64,000 nucleotides of DNA, from assembly GCA_001593865.1 (NCBI GenBank), contig LUCB01000007.1, forward strand, positions 35,282-99,281, read 5' to 3'. Source of the DNA: Candidatus Bathyarchaeota archaeon B24 (lineage in GTDB: Archaea; Thermoproteota; CALKCG01; B24). Under the pieces are notes generated by a model. The model did no database searches and was not told the origin of the DNA. It worked only from the letters and a program-made list of their open reading frames with translations. A program made the translations under genes and the position numbers. Positions 25,307 to 34,615 of the stretch are shown one piece after another (positions within the stretch are counted from its first letter, which is position 1; each line of letters begins with the position of its first letter).

Positions 25307-26520
25307 GCCTCCGATGTTTGCCTTCCTCTCAGGAGGAATATAGACATCAATACGAGAGCCGTCACAGATGTTAGGACGCTGTAGCAGACCACCGCACTTA
25401 GGTTTACGTACTCCCACAACGCACCGACCACGATGTTGGCTACGAGGAAGCTTAGCCCCACTACGAGGTAGTAGACCCCGTACGCAGTCGCCCTCAGACC
25501 GCTCGGCGCATAGTTAGGTACTAGAGCCCTCTGAACCGTTTCCGCTATGCCTACGTACACTCCGTAGACCGCCGCTATGAGGAAGCCGTAGAGGGGGTTC
25601 TGAACGGCTATTAGGAGTAGAAGCGTCGAGAGCAGGAAGACCCCGTAGCCGAGCATCAGAACCTTCTCCCGACCTATCCTATCCGATAACACTCCGGCTG
25701 GGGTCGCTATGGCCGTGTGAGTTACGTTCACGACGGCGTATATTATCGGGATCAACTGCTCGGGTATACCCAGCTCCTTAGCTCTTAGAAGTATGAAGGA
25801 GTAGTTGAACGCCCCGATTGAGAAGACGCCTACGACGAGTAGGAGGAATGGAAATCTCCCTTTGAGAACAGACTTCACGTCGCTCAGTATTCTAAAACCC
25901 CTCTTTAACCCGCCTGCACGCTCCTTGACGAACATTAGAAGGACGATCAGCGCCATAAGACCGGGTATGAAGGATACGACGAAAACATCCCGCATCGTTA
26001 AGCCTAGGAAGAGCATGAAGGCGGAGGCGAGGGCGGGTCCTAGGATGGCTCCGAGCTGGTCGAGGGTTCTGTGCACCCCGAACGCCATACCCATGCGTTT
26101 CCCGGAGACAGATTCGCTTATGAGAGCATCCCTGGGAGATGTTCTAACACCTTTACCGACCCTATCGGTTAGACGCACGATCAAGACATCCACCGGTGTT
26201 CGAGCGACTGAGAAGAGAGGTTTCGCAACGTTGGAGACGGCATAGCCTATGAAGACAAGGAGCTTCCTCCTCCTAAACCTATCGGAGAAGACCCCTGAGA
26301 TGATTCGCATTAGATAGTTTATGGCCTCTGCGAGACCCTCTATGATGCCTAAGACCGCTCTGGTGCCTCCGGGGAGATTAAGTATGAACGCCGGTAGGAT
26401 TCCGAAACACATCTCGCTCGATATATCTGTGAAGAAGCTTACAAACCCCAGTGCTATGACGTTTCTGAACCCTATAGGCTCGGGTTCAGGGTCTCCGGAA
26501 GCCTTCTCCTGAGGACGCAT
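25303..26520 (-). CDS. Major facilitator superfamily transporter
   Basis: 405 residues with about 12 membrane segments. SGVFSDRFRRRKLLVF (about 75-90) is the MFS motif A between helices 2 and 3, and LTDRVGKGVRTSPRDALI with GVHRTLDQLGAILGPALA is a pattern of a particular prokaryotic MFS branch. Substrate cannot be inferred; drug or sugar export is possible. It has an ATG start and a short gap to cysS upstream. Confidence 0.85.
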   Translation of the reverse strand: MRPQEKASGDPEPEPIGFRNVIALGFVSFFTDISSEMCFGILPAFILNLPGGTRAVLGIIEGLAEAINYLMRIISGVFSDRFRRRKLLVFIGYAVSNVAKPLFSVARTPVDVLIVRLTDRVGKGVRTSPRDALISESVSGKRMGMAFGVHRTLDQLGAILGPALASAFMLFLGLTMRDVFVVSFIPGLMALIVLLMFVKERAGGLKRGFRILSDVKSVLKGRFPFLLLVVGVFSIGAFNYSFILLRAKELGIPEQLIPIIYAVVNVTHTAIATPAGVLSDRIGREKVLMLGYGVFLLSTLLLLIAVQNPLYGFLIAAVYGVYVGIAETVQRALVPNYAPSGLRATAYGVYYLVVGLSFLVANIVVGALWEYVNLSAVVCYSVLTSVTALVLMSIFLLRGRQTSEA

Positions 26521-26547
26521 GCCGACCTAGAATAAACGATAACGATG

Positions 26548-28023
26548 CTATTTAAGGAAACCGATTCCTGAGCGTTCCAGGAGTCTCCACCTAGGACCCT
26601 CGGCCGTGTCCTGGAGCTCCACACCCACCTCCCTAAGCCTGCTCCGTATCATGTCTGATAGATCATAGCGCTTCTCCCTTCTGAGTATTTCACGAACCTC
26701 GACTATAAGCGAGATAAGCTTCTCCACAAGCTCGGTGGAAACCTCGGTTTTACGTGTTTCGAGTATGCCGAAAACCCTCCGAACCATGTCTAAGAACCCT
26801 ATCACCTCCTTCTTTACCTCCGCGTTTAGTGCATCTCGTCCCGAGGTAAGCCTGTTAAACTCCCTTATGTAGCCGAACAGCACGGCTAACGCGCCAGGTG
26901 TATCCAAGTCGTCGTCCATACGCTCCTCAAACTCCGCCCTAGCCCGCCTAGTGGCCTCGAGCAGTTTCCTCTCGACCTCGTCCAACGGCCTGTCGACGGG
27001 CTTCATAGACCTAACCCTCTCGACCACGTCGGATATTCTCCGGACGTTCTCCGCAGCCATCTTCACGGCGTTCTCGTTGAAGTCTATGTCGCTCCTGTAG
27101 TGTGCGGAGATGTAGAACATTCTCAAAACATCCTTACCCCACTTCTCGAGGGCGGATAACAGGTTCACAACGTTGCCTTTACTCTTACTCATCTTCTCGC
27201 CGTTTATGGTTAACAAGCCACAGTGAACCCAGTACCTCACGAAGGGCTTCTTACCCGTGTATGCCTCGGTCTGGGCTAGCGAGTTCTCATGATGCGGGAA
27301 GACGAGCTCCCTCGCACCGCCGTGTATATCGATCTGCTCCCCGAGGTATTTGACGCTCATCACAGAGCACTCTATATGCCATCCCGGGAAGCCGTAGCCC
27401 CAGGGGGACCTCCACCTTAACGGATAACCCTCCGGCGCCGCCTTCCAGAGGGCGAAGTCGGCCGGGTTACGTTTCCTAGGGTCAGGCTCGACCCGGTGCT
27501 TTATAAGCTCCTCCCTCTTAACCCCTGAAAGCTTACCGTAGTCTTCGAACTTAGAGACATCGAAGTATACGTTCCCGTCTACGACATACCCGTAGCCCTT
27601 CTCGACGAGCTTCTCGACCATCTCGATTATCTCCATTATATGCCCGCTGGCTCTCGGCTGGATGCTCGGCCTCTCGTTCCCGAGCTTATCCATCGCCTCC
27701 AGATATTCTAGCGTATACTTATCCGCTATCTCCATCGGGTGGAGACGCTCCCTCTTAGCTCCGACAATCATACGGTCCTCGCCTATGTCCTCGAGTATGT
27801 GGCCTACGTCTGTGATGTTGCGGACATACTTCACACGATACCCTCTGTACTTGAGCCATCTGACGAGTATGTCGTAGACGACGCTTGCCCTCCCATGACC
27901 TAGGTGGGGGCTATCGTAGACAGTCGGGCCGCATACATACATGCGTACGACCTTAGGCTCGATGCTCTCGAAGACCTCCTTACGCCTAGTCATCGTGTTG
28001 AAAAGCCTTATGGGCATGGTCAC
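26548..28023 (-). CDS. cysS: Cysteinyl-tRNA synthetase
   Basis: 491 residues. It charges tRNA-Cys. Signatures: MYVCGPTVYDSPHLGHGRA, where HLGH is the HIGH motif and Cys is the zinc ligand, GFPGWHIECSVMS (zinc site) and EKMSKSKGN (KMSKS). Length and order match bacterial and archaeal CysRS. Its presence argues against sole reliance on the SepRS/SepCysS route. ATG start. Confidence 0.96.
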   Translation of the reverse strand: MTMPIRLFNTMTRRKEVFESIEPKVVRMYVCGPTVYDSPHLGHGRASVVYDILVRWLKYRGYRVKYVRNITDVGHILEDIGEDRMIVGAKRERLHPMEIADKYTLEYLEAMDKLGNERPSIQPRASGHIMEIIEMVEKLVEKGYGYVVDGNVYFDVSKFEDYGKLSGVKREELIKHRVEPDPRKRNPADFALWKAAPEGYPLRWRSPWGYGFPGWHIECSVMSVKYLGEQIDIHGGARELVFPHHENSLAQTEAYTGKKPFVRYWVHCGLLTINGEKMSKSKGNVVNLLSALEKWGKDVLRMFYISAHYRSDIDFNENAVKMAAENVRRISDVVERVRSMKPVDRPLDEVERKLLEATRRARAEFEERMDDDLDTPGALAVLFGYIREFNRLTSGRDALNAEVKKEVIGFLDMVRRVFGILETRKTEVSTELVEKLISLIVEVREILRREKRYDLSDMIRSRLREVGVELQDTAEGPRWRLLERSGIGFLK

Positions 28024-28125
28024 CGACTCTACACATGGAGCTCTCGCCTTAAAACGGTTTCTCAGTGTTAGGGAAACTTTAAATAGAATCCTTCTCGTCT
28101 TCTCCTAGAGGCTGGAGGGCTGAGG

Positions 28126-28572
28126 TTGAAGAGGAGGGCTCATGCTCACGGGAGGTCCCATTCGACTAGGCCGGCTACTAAAAGACCGCCGCCGTGGTGT
28201 AACTATAAGCCTGAAGAGGTGGAGGCGCTTATCGTCAAGCTGGGTAAAGACATGGTTCCACCCAGTATGATAGGTATAATCCTCAGAGACCAGTATGGTA
28301 TTCCGCTCGTTAAGCACATAACCGGTAAAACGGTCACGGAGATCCTCAGGGAGCACGGCTTGGCCCCTCAGATACCCGAGGACCTGATGAACCTTCTGAG
28401 GAAAGCCGCTAGGCTTAAGAGGCATCTTGAAACCCACAAGAGCGATACGGCCAATAAGCGTGCCCTCCAGTTGATAGAGGCTAAGATCTATAGGCTCTCC
28501 AGGTACTATAAGGAGAAGGGGCTTCTACCTAAGGATTGGAGATATAAGACCGCGGTCCTCTCAGCCAGGTAG
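28126..28572 (+). CDS. rps15: Ribosomal protein S15 (uS15)
   Basis: 148 residues, the archaeal/eukaryotic long form. The basic N-terminus and WCNYKPEEVEALIVKLGKDMVPPSMIGIILRDQYGIP are diagnostic, as is RLKRHLETHKSDTANKRALQLIEAKIYRLSRYYKEKGLLP. TTG start preceded by GGAGGGCTGAGG. First gene of the conserved archaeal cluster rps15-recJ-pcc1-rps3ae. Confidence 0.96.
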   Translation: MKRRAHAHGRSHSTRPATKRPPPWCNYKPEEVEALIVKLGKDMVPPSMIGIILRDQYGIPLVKHITGKTVTEILREHGLAPQIPEDLMNLLRKAARLKRHLETHKSDTANKRALQLIEAKIYRLSRYYKEKGLLPKDWRYKTAVLSAR

Positions 28573-28586
28573 GTCTGGTAGGGTAT

Positions 28587-30029
28587 ATGAGGCGGACGGT
28601 GGAAAGCGGGGGGTTTGAGGAGTTTCTAGAGTCCTCTAGGGCGGTAGCGGAGTTTATAAAGGAGAGGGCGTTAGAGGGTTGGAGCTTCACGGTTCTATGC
28701 CACCTAGACGCCGACGGCTTATCCTCTGGGGCGATCGTCGGTAAGGCCTTGATGAGGCTTCAAGCGCCGTTTCAGATAAGGGTCTTGAAGCAGCTCGACG
28801 AAAGGTCGTTGAAGGAGGTTTACACGAAAGACCGTGCCACGGTCTTTGTAGACATGGGTTCCGGAAGCCTGAACATTCTCTCAAGCCTCGAAGGCGCTGA
28901 AAACATAGCAGTTTTAGACCACCACCAGCCTCTGGAGACTCATCTCGAGGAGTTTAAGGGAGCCCACTTAAACCCCCATCTATACGGCTTAAACGGCTCC
29001 ACCGACGTCAGCGGTTCAGGGGTCGCCTATCTGGTGGCCAAAGGTCTAGACCCGTCTAACGTGGATTTATCCCCCCTGGCTGTCGTCGGGGCCATAGGGG
29101 ATATGCAGAATAGGAACGATGAGATGAGGCTGAGGGGGGTAAACGAGGTCATAGTCAGGGAGGCCGTAGAGTCTGGGCTATTGAAGGTCGAGAAAGACCT
29201 ACTGATACCGGGTAGGGAGACCAAGCCGATCCATAGAGCCCTCGCATCGACTATGACACCTTTCATACCAGGCATCTCAGGTGAAGAGGATAAGGCCTTA
29301 GCCTTCCTATCGAGCATAGGTATCCCGGTCAAAGACGGGGACATATGGAGGACCCTAGCCGACCTGAGCGAAGATGAGAAGAGGAGGCTTTTGGATAACC
29401 TGGTGGCTTACATGGCCTCTAGGGGCGTCGCTCAGGCAGAGACCCAGAGGCTCGTAGGGGAGGTCTACGTTTTAACCAGAGAGCAAAGGTTCACCCCGCT
29501 GAGGGACTGCAGGGAGTATGCGGCTCTCCTGAACGCGTGCGGTAGGCTCGGTAAACCGGGGTTGGGTATAGCGGTCGCCATGGGTGACAGGAGGAGGCGT
29601 ACGCTCGAGGAAACGGCTAGCGTATTAAACGAGTATCGAGGAGCCTTAGCTAGACTCATAGAGGGAGTTATCCAGAACCCCTCTAGGCTCATAGATGCCG
29701 AAGAGATCGTCATAGTCAACGGGGTTGGTCTTATACCTGAGAACCTCCTGAGCACGGTGGCGAGCATACTATCAGCGAACTATCCTAAGCCGTTGATAGC
29801 CTTCACCGAGACGGAGGACGGTATGGTTAAGGTCTCGGCCAGAGCCCCTAAGAGGCTTGCAGAGGCTGGGGTTAACATGGGGCGTATAATGGCTGAAGCT
29901 GCTGAATCCGTCGGAGGGGTCGGAGGGGGGCATGACGTGGCGGCGGGGGCGCTGATACCATCTACCGGGAGAGGAGATTTCCTTAAACGTGTGATGGAGT
30001 TCATCGGTGAGACGGTTGCACGAGGCTGA
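28587..30029 (+). CDS. recJ: Archaeal RecJ-like DHH phosphoesterase
   Basis: 480 residues. DHH motifs: CHLDADGLSSG (about 37-47), VFVDMGSGS, AVLDHHQPLE (DHH) and VGAIGDMQ; DHHA1 ends with GGVGGGHDVAAGALIP. Archaeal RecJ homologues are exonucleases or Cdc45-like partners of GINS and MCM. All catalytic aspartates and histidines are visible, so it is likely an active nuclease. The 3' end overlaps pcc1 by 23 bp. ATG start 14 bp after rps15. Confidence 0.9.
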   Translation: MRRTVESGGFEEFLESSRAVAEFIKERALEGWSFTVLCHLDADGLSSGAIVGKALMRLQAPFQIRVLKQLDERSLKEVYTKDRATVFVDMGSGSLNILSSLEGAENIAVLDHHQPLETHLEEFKGAHLNPHLYGLNGSTDVSGSGVAYLVAKGLDPSNVDLSPLAVVGAIGDMQNRNDEMRLRGVNEVIVREAVESGLLKVEKDLLIPGRETKPIHRALASTMTPFIPGISGEEDKALAFLSSIGIPVKDGDIWRTLADLSEDEKRRLLDNLVAYMASRGVAQAETQRLVGEVYVLTREQRFTPLRDCREYAALLNACGRLGKPGLGIAVAMGDRRRRTLEETASVLNEYRGALARLIEGVIQNPSRLIDAEEIVIVNGVGLIPENLLSTVASILSANYPKPLIAFTETEDGMVKVSARAPKRLAEAGVNMGRIMAEAAESVGGVGGGHDVAAGALIPSTGRGDFLKRVMEFIGETVARG

Positions 30030-30279
30030 GCTGAGAATCCGGTTTGAAGACCGTTTGAAGGCTGAGGCTATACTAAGGGCTTTGGAGCCTGATAATAAGA
30101 CGGCTCCGGAGGGGTTGACGGTCGAGGGATATGTCTCAGACTCGACTTTAGTGATCAAGGTGAGGACTAGCCTCGGCGTAGGGACGCTTCTGAATACGTT
30201 AGACGACTTGGTCATATGTCTATCTACGGCGGATAGATGCATAAGCGACGCTGTGCAGAGCCGTTCTGACGCGTTCTAA
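30007..30279 (+). CDS. pcc1: KEOPS complex subunit Pcc1
   Basis: 90 residues. It is the dimerising subunit of KEOPS, which with Kae1 makes the t6A modification of tRNA. AELRIRFEDRLKAEAILRALEPDNKTAPEGLTVEGYVSDSTLVIKV and LLNTLDDLVICLSTAD are typical. GTG start overlapping recJ. Kae1 is encoded separately near 37 kb; Bud32 and Cgi121 are not in the window. Confidence 0.88.
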   Translation: MRRLHEAELRIRFEDRLKAEAILRALEPDNKTAPEGLTVEGYVSDSTLVIKVRTSLGVGTLLNTLDDLVICLSTADRCISDAVQSRSDAF

Positions 30280-30328
30280 ACAGGGGGAAATGTTTAAAAG
30301 GAGTTTCTCATGGAGAGATGGGTAGCTT

Positions 30329-30970
30329 ATGTCGAGGAGGAGGCGACGTAGGGCTAGGGATAAGTGGAGGTCTAAGGTCTGGTATAGGGTGTTCTCTCCT
30401 AAATACTTCGGGGAGGTGGAGCTTTTCTCCATACCCGTCACCGAGGGGCAGAGCCCTGTCGGTAGAACCGTAGAGGCAACCCTATACGACCTAACAGGCG
30501 ACCCGGCGCACCAGACGATAATAATGAAGTTTCAGATAAACGGTGTTAAAGAGCTTAGAGCCGACACCTTCTTCAAAGGTCACGAGTATGCTAGAGACTA
30601 CTTGAGGAGCCTGACGCGGAGGGGAAGCTCGAAGATAGACGCGATCATAAACGTCAAGACTAGGGACGGAGTCCTCATAAGGGTCTACCCGATGGCTTGT
30701 ACAGCCCACAGGGTCAAGACATCTCAGCAGAGGGCTATAAGGAAGGTCATGTTCGACATAGTCGAGGAGAAGGCTAAAAACCTGAACTTCGACCAGTTTG
30801 TCCAGGAGATGATCCTAGGTAAGATCGCCTCAGACATTTACAACGAGGCTAAGAAGATCGCACCTCTCAGGCACGTCGGGTTCAGAAAATCGAAGGTCTT
30901 ATCGCCAGGTGAAGCCTTTAAGCCGAAGCCCGAGCCCCAGACCACCCCGGCTAAGGAGGCCGAGGCCTAA
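30329..30970 (+). CDS. rps3ae: Ribosomal protein S3Ae (eS1)
   Basis: 213 residues. WYRVFSPKYFGEVELFSIPVTE, GRTVEATLYDLTGDPAHQTIIMKFQI and VRVYPMACTAHRVKTSQQRAIRKVMFDIV-type segments identify this archaeal/eukaryotic small-subunit protein. A TATA-like TGTTTAAAAGG box about 40 bp upstream suggests its own promoter in addition to the rps15 operon. The last 20 bp overlap the convergent FGGY kinase gene. Confidence 0.95.
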   Translation: MSRRRRRRARDKWRSKVWYRVFSPKYFGEVELFSIPVTEGQSPVGRTVEATLYDLTGDPAHQTIIMKFQINGVKELRADTFFKGHEYARDYLRSLTRRGSSKIDAIINVKTRDGVLIRVYPMACTAHRVKTSQQRAIRKVMFDIVEEKAKNLNFDQFVQEMILGKIASDIYNEAKKIAPLRHVGFRKSKVLSPGEAFKPKPEPQTTPAKEAEA

Positions 30971-32435
30971 AGAATAACCTAAGCAAAGCGTCTGAAAGCC
31001 GGAGATATCTCTCGAAAACCCTGCGGTATTTCCTAACGTTTTCAGGGTTTGGTCGAAAAACCTTTACGGGTTTGACCATAGTTTTACACGCATCTTTCAA
31101 TCCTTTATAATAACCCAACGCTTCGGCGGCCAGTATGGCTGCTCCGAGCGCAGAACCCTCTTCGGTAGCCGTCAGATAGACGGGGACCTGAAACACGTCT
31201 GCCTGTACCTGGTTTAAGAGCGCTATTCTAGCGCCTCCTCCACCGGTTCGAACCTCTTTAACGGGTGGGACGTGGGCTTCGAGGACCTTCTTTATGTGGT
31301 TTAACGCGAGTATTACGCCTTCGAGGACGGCTCTCGAAAGCTCGGGTATGCCGTGGTTCAACGTCAGCCCGTAGAAGACCGCCTTAGCCTCTGGACACCA
31401 GAGCGGAGCCCTCTCGCCGAGGAGGTAAGGGAGGAATATCAACCCTCGGGAGCCGGGTTCGGCCTTAGAGGCCTCGGCTTCAAACCTACCGAAGTCTCCG
31501 TCTAGAAACCTGTCGACAAACCACTCCAGCGAGAGACCTGCGGAGTTTATGGCTCCTCCTATACACCACAGGTCTCCTATAAGGGCGTGGCAGAAGAACC
31601 TGGCTCGTCTAGACTTGTCGAGGATTATGCGGTTGGACGTAACCCTTACGGCTCCGCTTGTACCTATATTCGATGCTGCCAAGCCTGGCTCTAGAATCCC
31701 GAACCCTATGTTCTGGAGCATACCGTCTCCTCCTCCGCAGACCACAGGTATCCCCTTCGGCAAGCCCGTCTTCTCGGATAGCGATCCATCGACCTCTCCC
31801 ACGACCTTATCCGGCTCGACCACGGTTGGGAAGACGTCCAGGGATAAACCCAGGAATTCGGCTATCTCAGGGTCCCAGCGGTTCTCGTGTATGTCGAACA
31901 GAGACGAAGCGGAGGCGATTATCCTATCGGTGACATACAACCCTAGAAGCCTATGGAGTAGATAGTCCTTCATAGCCAGGACCTTGAAAACCTTACCGAA
32001 CCTTTCAGGCCTATGCCTCTTGAGCCACAGCAGCTTAGCCACAGGCATCATGGGGCTTATGTGGCATCCCGTTTTTCGGTACAGCCTATACCCGTCCATT
32101 TCTTCTGAGACCTCCGATGCCTCCTGCACGCTTCTACCGTCCATCCAGTTTAGGATACGCGTCAAGGGGGAGCCGCTCCTATCGACAAGCATCACGCTAT
32201 ACAGCTGAGCCGAGAAGGTCAAGGCCTCCACACGGCCGTCGACGGCTTTGACGCAGTCTCTGACGACTTTCAGAGACCTGTTTAAAACCTCGTCTGGGTC
32301 TTGCTCAGCCCAACCCTCAACAGGTGTGTACACAGGGCATCTGAGGCTACTCTTGAATACCTGCCTCCCCTCGAGGTCGAAGACCACGGCTTTAACGTTC
32401 GTCGTCCCTACGTCTACGCTCAAGATATACGTCAT
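30951..32435 (-). CDS. FGGY-family carbohydrate kinase (xylulokinase-like)
   Basis: 494 residues. SVDVGTTNVKAVVFD (5-19) is the N-terminal phosphate loop; CGGGDGMLQNIGFG and ASNIGTSGAVRV lie in the second domain; LLGERAPLWCPEAKAVFYGL and EGVILALNHIKK are FGGY signature regions; TEEGSALGAAILA is the adenosine segment. Closest in appearance to xylulokinases and gluconokinases, but sugar specificity is not readable. ATG start. Confidence 0.85.
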   Translation of the reverse strand: MTYILSVDVGTTNVKAVVFDLEGRQVFKSSLRCPVYTPVEGWAEQDPDEVLNRSLKVVRDCVKAVDGRVEALTFSAQLYSVMLVDRSGSPLTRILNWMDGRSVQEASEVSEEMDGYRLYRKTGCHISPMMPVAKLLWLKRHRPERFGKVFKVLAMKDYLLHRLLGLYVTDRIIASASSLFDIHENRWDPEIAEFLGLSLDVFPTVVEPDKVVGEVDGSLSEKTGLPKGIPVVCGGGDGMLQNIGFGILEPGLAASNIGTSGAVRVTSNRIILDKSRRARFFCHALIGDLWCIGGAINSAGLSLEWFVDRFLDGDFGRFEAEASKAEPGSRGLIFLPYLLGERAPLWCPEAKAVFYGLTLNHGIPELSRAVLEGVILALNHIKKVLEAHVPPVKEVRTGGGGARIALLNQVQADVFQVPVYLTATEEGSALGAAILAAEALGYYKGLKDACKTMVKPVKVFRPNPENVRKYRRVFERYLRLSDALLRLFFRPRPP

Positions 32436-32574
32436 CCAGCTTCTCAGAAAGAGTTGGTCAAGTCGTTATTTAAAACCGATCAGGTATTCAGCTTTAAGAG
32501 AGCTCGGTGTAAGAAGTAGTTGGCGGGATTTTTAATCCTTAAAGGCTTAGAAATTCAATAAACCAGCAAACGTT

Positions 32575-32598
32575 ATATACGTATACATATACGTATAT
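32575..32598. promoter_or_regulatory. Perfect 11-bp inverted repeat, probable antitoxin operator
   Basis: ATATACGTATA and TATACGTATAT separated by CA, ending 7 bp before the antitoxin ATG. Such palindromes are usual binding sites of ribbon-helix-helix antitoxins that repress their own operon; it may also contain the TATA box. Confidence 0.65.
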
Positions 32599-32605
32599 AT
32601 TTCAG

Positions 32606-32869
32606 ATGGGTAGTCGCATCGTCCCTGTTAGACTGGACGACGGAGACCTTAGACAAGTGGATCTTTTAGTCAGGCTCGGCTTGTTCAGCTCTAGAAGCGA
32701 AGCTTTAAGAGCCCTCATAAGGCTCGGGGTTAGAAGTCTGAAAGATGTTGCTGAGGTCGCCGAGGGTTTAGAGAAGCTGTCTAGGCTTGAGGCTGAGGAG
32801 GGAGACATACCTATAAGGCTTGATGGGGCGTTAAGGGAGCTTCTGGCTAGTAGGGATAGATTCACATGA
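32606..32869 (+). CDS. vapB: Ribbon-helix-helix antitoxin (VapB-like)
   Basis: 87 residues. RIVPVRLDDGDLRQVDLLVRLGLFSSRSEALRALIRLGV is a CopG/RHH fold with the beta-strand at residues 4-9 and two helices. The C-terminal tail (about 50-87) is acidic and would wrap around the toxin. It overlaps the PIN toxin gene by 4 bp and has a palindromic operator immediately upstream. Confidence 0.82.
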   Translation: MGSRIVPVRLDDGDLRQVDLLVRLGLFSSRSEALRALIRLGVRSLKDVAEVAEGLEKLSRLEAEEGDIPIRLDGALRELLASRDRFT

Positions 32870-33360
32870 GCTACGTGGATACAAGCGTAATAGTTTTGGC
32901 GTTGGATAGGCTTGACCCTAGATGTAGCTTAGCAAAGGCCGCTTTGAAGAGGGCCGGTGATAAAGTGGTTTCAGAACTCGTACTCGTGGAGCTTTCGGCG
33001 GTCTTAGCTAGGAAGGGTTTGACCAAGTTGTTTGCAGAGAAACTCGGTGTGAACAGGAGACTGATCGCGTCGACTTTAATCCTATACTTACTTAGAAGGT
33101 TTGGGCTTAGGGTTAGAGCTGTCGACGGGCTTATCAGAATACCGATGCTGGGGGATATGAGCCAACCCATGGCCGAAGCTCTAAACCTCTCTGAGAGGTT
33201 TAGGCTTAGGACCTTAGACCTACTTCACCTAGCATACGTAAAGCTTCTTAAGGAGATGGGGGAGCGTATAGACGTACTGATGACGGCTGACGAGGAGTTT
33301 AAGAAGATGGCGAAAGAGATAGAAGAGGAGCTTGGAGTGACTGTGCAATTTATAGGCTAG
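32866..33360 (+). CDS. vapC: PIN-domain toxin ribonuclease (VapC-like)
   Basis: 164 residues. Acidic active-site residues: YVDTSV (Asp5), LVLVELSAV (Glu near 45), TLDLLHLAYV (Asp near 120) and MTADEEF (Asp near 143). Longer than most VapC proteins because of an insertion around residues 55-105. It overlaps the antitoxin gene by 4 bp; ATG start. Confidence 0.82.
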   Translation: MSYVDTSVIVLALDRLDPRCSLAKAALKRAGDKVVSELVLVELSAVLARKGLTKLFAEKLGVNRRLIASTLILYLLRRFGLRVRAVDGLIRIPMLGDMSQPMAEALNLSERFRLRTLDLLHLAYVKLLKEMGERIDVLMTADEEFKKMAKEIEEELGVTVQFIG

Positions 33361-33416
33361 CTTAGACCGTTCTTTCCGAGAGAATCGCGTTTATTATGTT
33401 AAGAACGGTGTGGTAG

Positions 33417-34556
33417 ATGAAAGCTAGGTTGGGGTTTAACAAACGTTTGATCCTGACCGCGCTGTCGCTTTCGGTCGGTGGTTTGATAAACGTAGAGATG
33501 GTTATGGCGCCTTATTTGACGGCTCTCGGTGGGAGCCTCCTAACAGTGGGAGTTTTATACTCCCTCAGAGGCTTAATCGGTCTCCTGTTTAGGCTTCCGG
33601 CAGGTTTTCTCTCAGACCGTTTGGGACGTAAACTCATGCTTTTGGTATGTTCGGGTCTGAGGGCTTTAGGCTCCCTGATACTCGCCCTAGCGTCTAGGGT
33701 CTATGACGCTCTCTACGCCGTAGCTGCTAGGAGCATAGCTAACGTCTCTGAAAACCCGGCTTACCTAGCTACGGTCGGTGAACTCGTCGAGGACGGGAGC
33801 ATAGGTATCGCTTTCGGAGTGGCTTTATCCTTACGCAATATTCCATCGATAATATCCCCAGTGGTCACAGGCTTCATAGCGGACTCAGCCGGGTTCAGGA
33901 TGCTATTCCTTGTCAGCGTCACCGCGTATGTTATTTCCCTATCCCTGATTCTCCTGTTCGTGAAGGAGTCTAAGGTACAGACGCTCAAAGGCTACGGCTT
34001 CAGAGAGTTGCTTCGAGATAGGCGACTCCTACTCATATTCACCGCTTTCCTACTCGTCTTCTCAGGTCAGACGGCGTTCACACCGTTCTTCAACATCCTA
34101 GCCGTAGATTATATAGGTCTAAGCTTTTCCCAACTAGGCCTGATAACCTCCCTAGGAGCCGCTACGGCCTTGATGACCCGCATAGCCTCTGGATGGCTTT
34201 CAGATAAGCTCACACCTAGGATAGAGCTTATACTTGCAGGCGGCTTTAGAATAGTGTCTTATATCCTAGCTACATGCGCTTATAGCTTCCCTCTTCTATT
34301 CTTGACGTATCTGGTTAACAGGCTTCTGATATTCGCACCTGCTAGAAACACCATGATAGTTAGAATAGTCCCTTCAGAGCTTAGAGGAAGGGCCTTTGCG
34401 CTGATGGGGTTAGCCGGAGACTTAGGCAGGATCATAGGGGCTACCGTAGCGGGCTTGCTCGCCGAGCTATATGGGATAGGGTACCCGTTCTACTTCATGG
34501 CCATAACCGGCATAGCCTTCATAGCGCTGATAAGCACGGTAAAAGAAAGCTATTAA
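33417..34556 (+). CDS. Major facilitator superfamily transporter
   Basis: 379 residues, about 12 membrane segments. Motif A reads GFLSDRLGRKLMLL (about 63-76), with a second copy SGWLSDKLTPRIEL after helix 8. No substrate signature recognised. ATG start. A HAD phosphatase and a GH130 phosphorylase follow, so sugar transport is possible but unproven. Confidence 0.85.
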   Translation: MKARLGFNKRLILTALSLSVGGLINVEMVMAPYLTALGGSLLTVGVLYSLRGLIGLLFRLPAGFLSDRLGRKLMLLVCSGLRALGSLILALASRVYDALYAVAARSIANVSENPAYLATVGELVEDGSIGIAFGVALSLRNIPSIISPVVTGFIADSAGFRMLFLVSVTAYVISLSLILLFVKESKVQTLKGYGFRELLRDRRLLLIFTAFLLVFSGQTAFTPFFNILAVDYIGLSFSQLGLITSLGAATALMTRIASGWLSDKLTPRIELILAGGFRIVSYILATCAYSFPLLFLTYLVNRLLIFAPARNTMIVRIVPSELRGRAFALMGLAGDLGRIIGATVAGLLAELYGIGYPFYFMAITGIAFIALISTVKESY

Positions 34557-34615
34557 GAAATGATGTAAACTTTACAGCTATCCAACTACGACCAAGTCTG
34601 AGGGAGGGTTCAACG

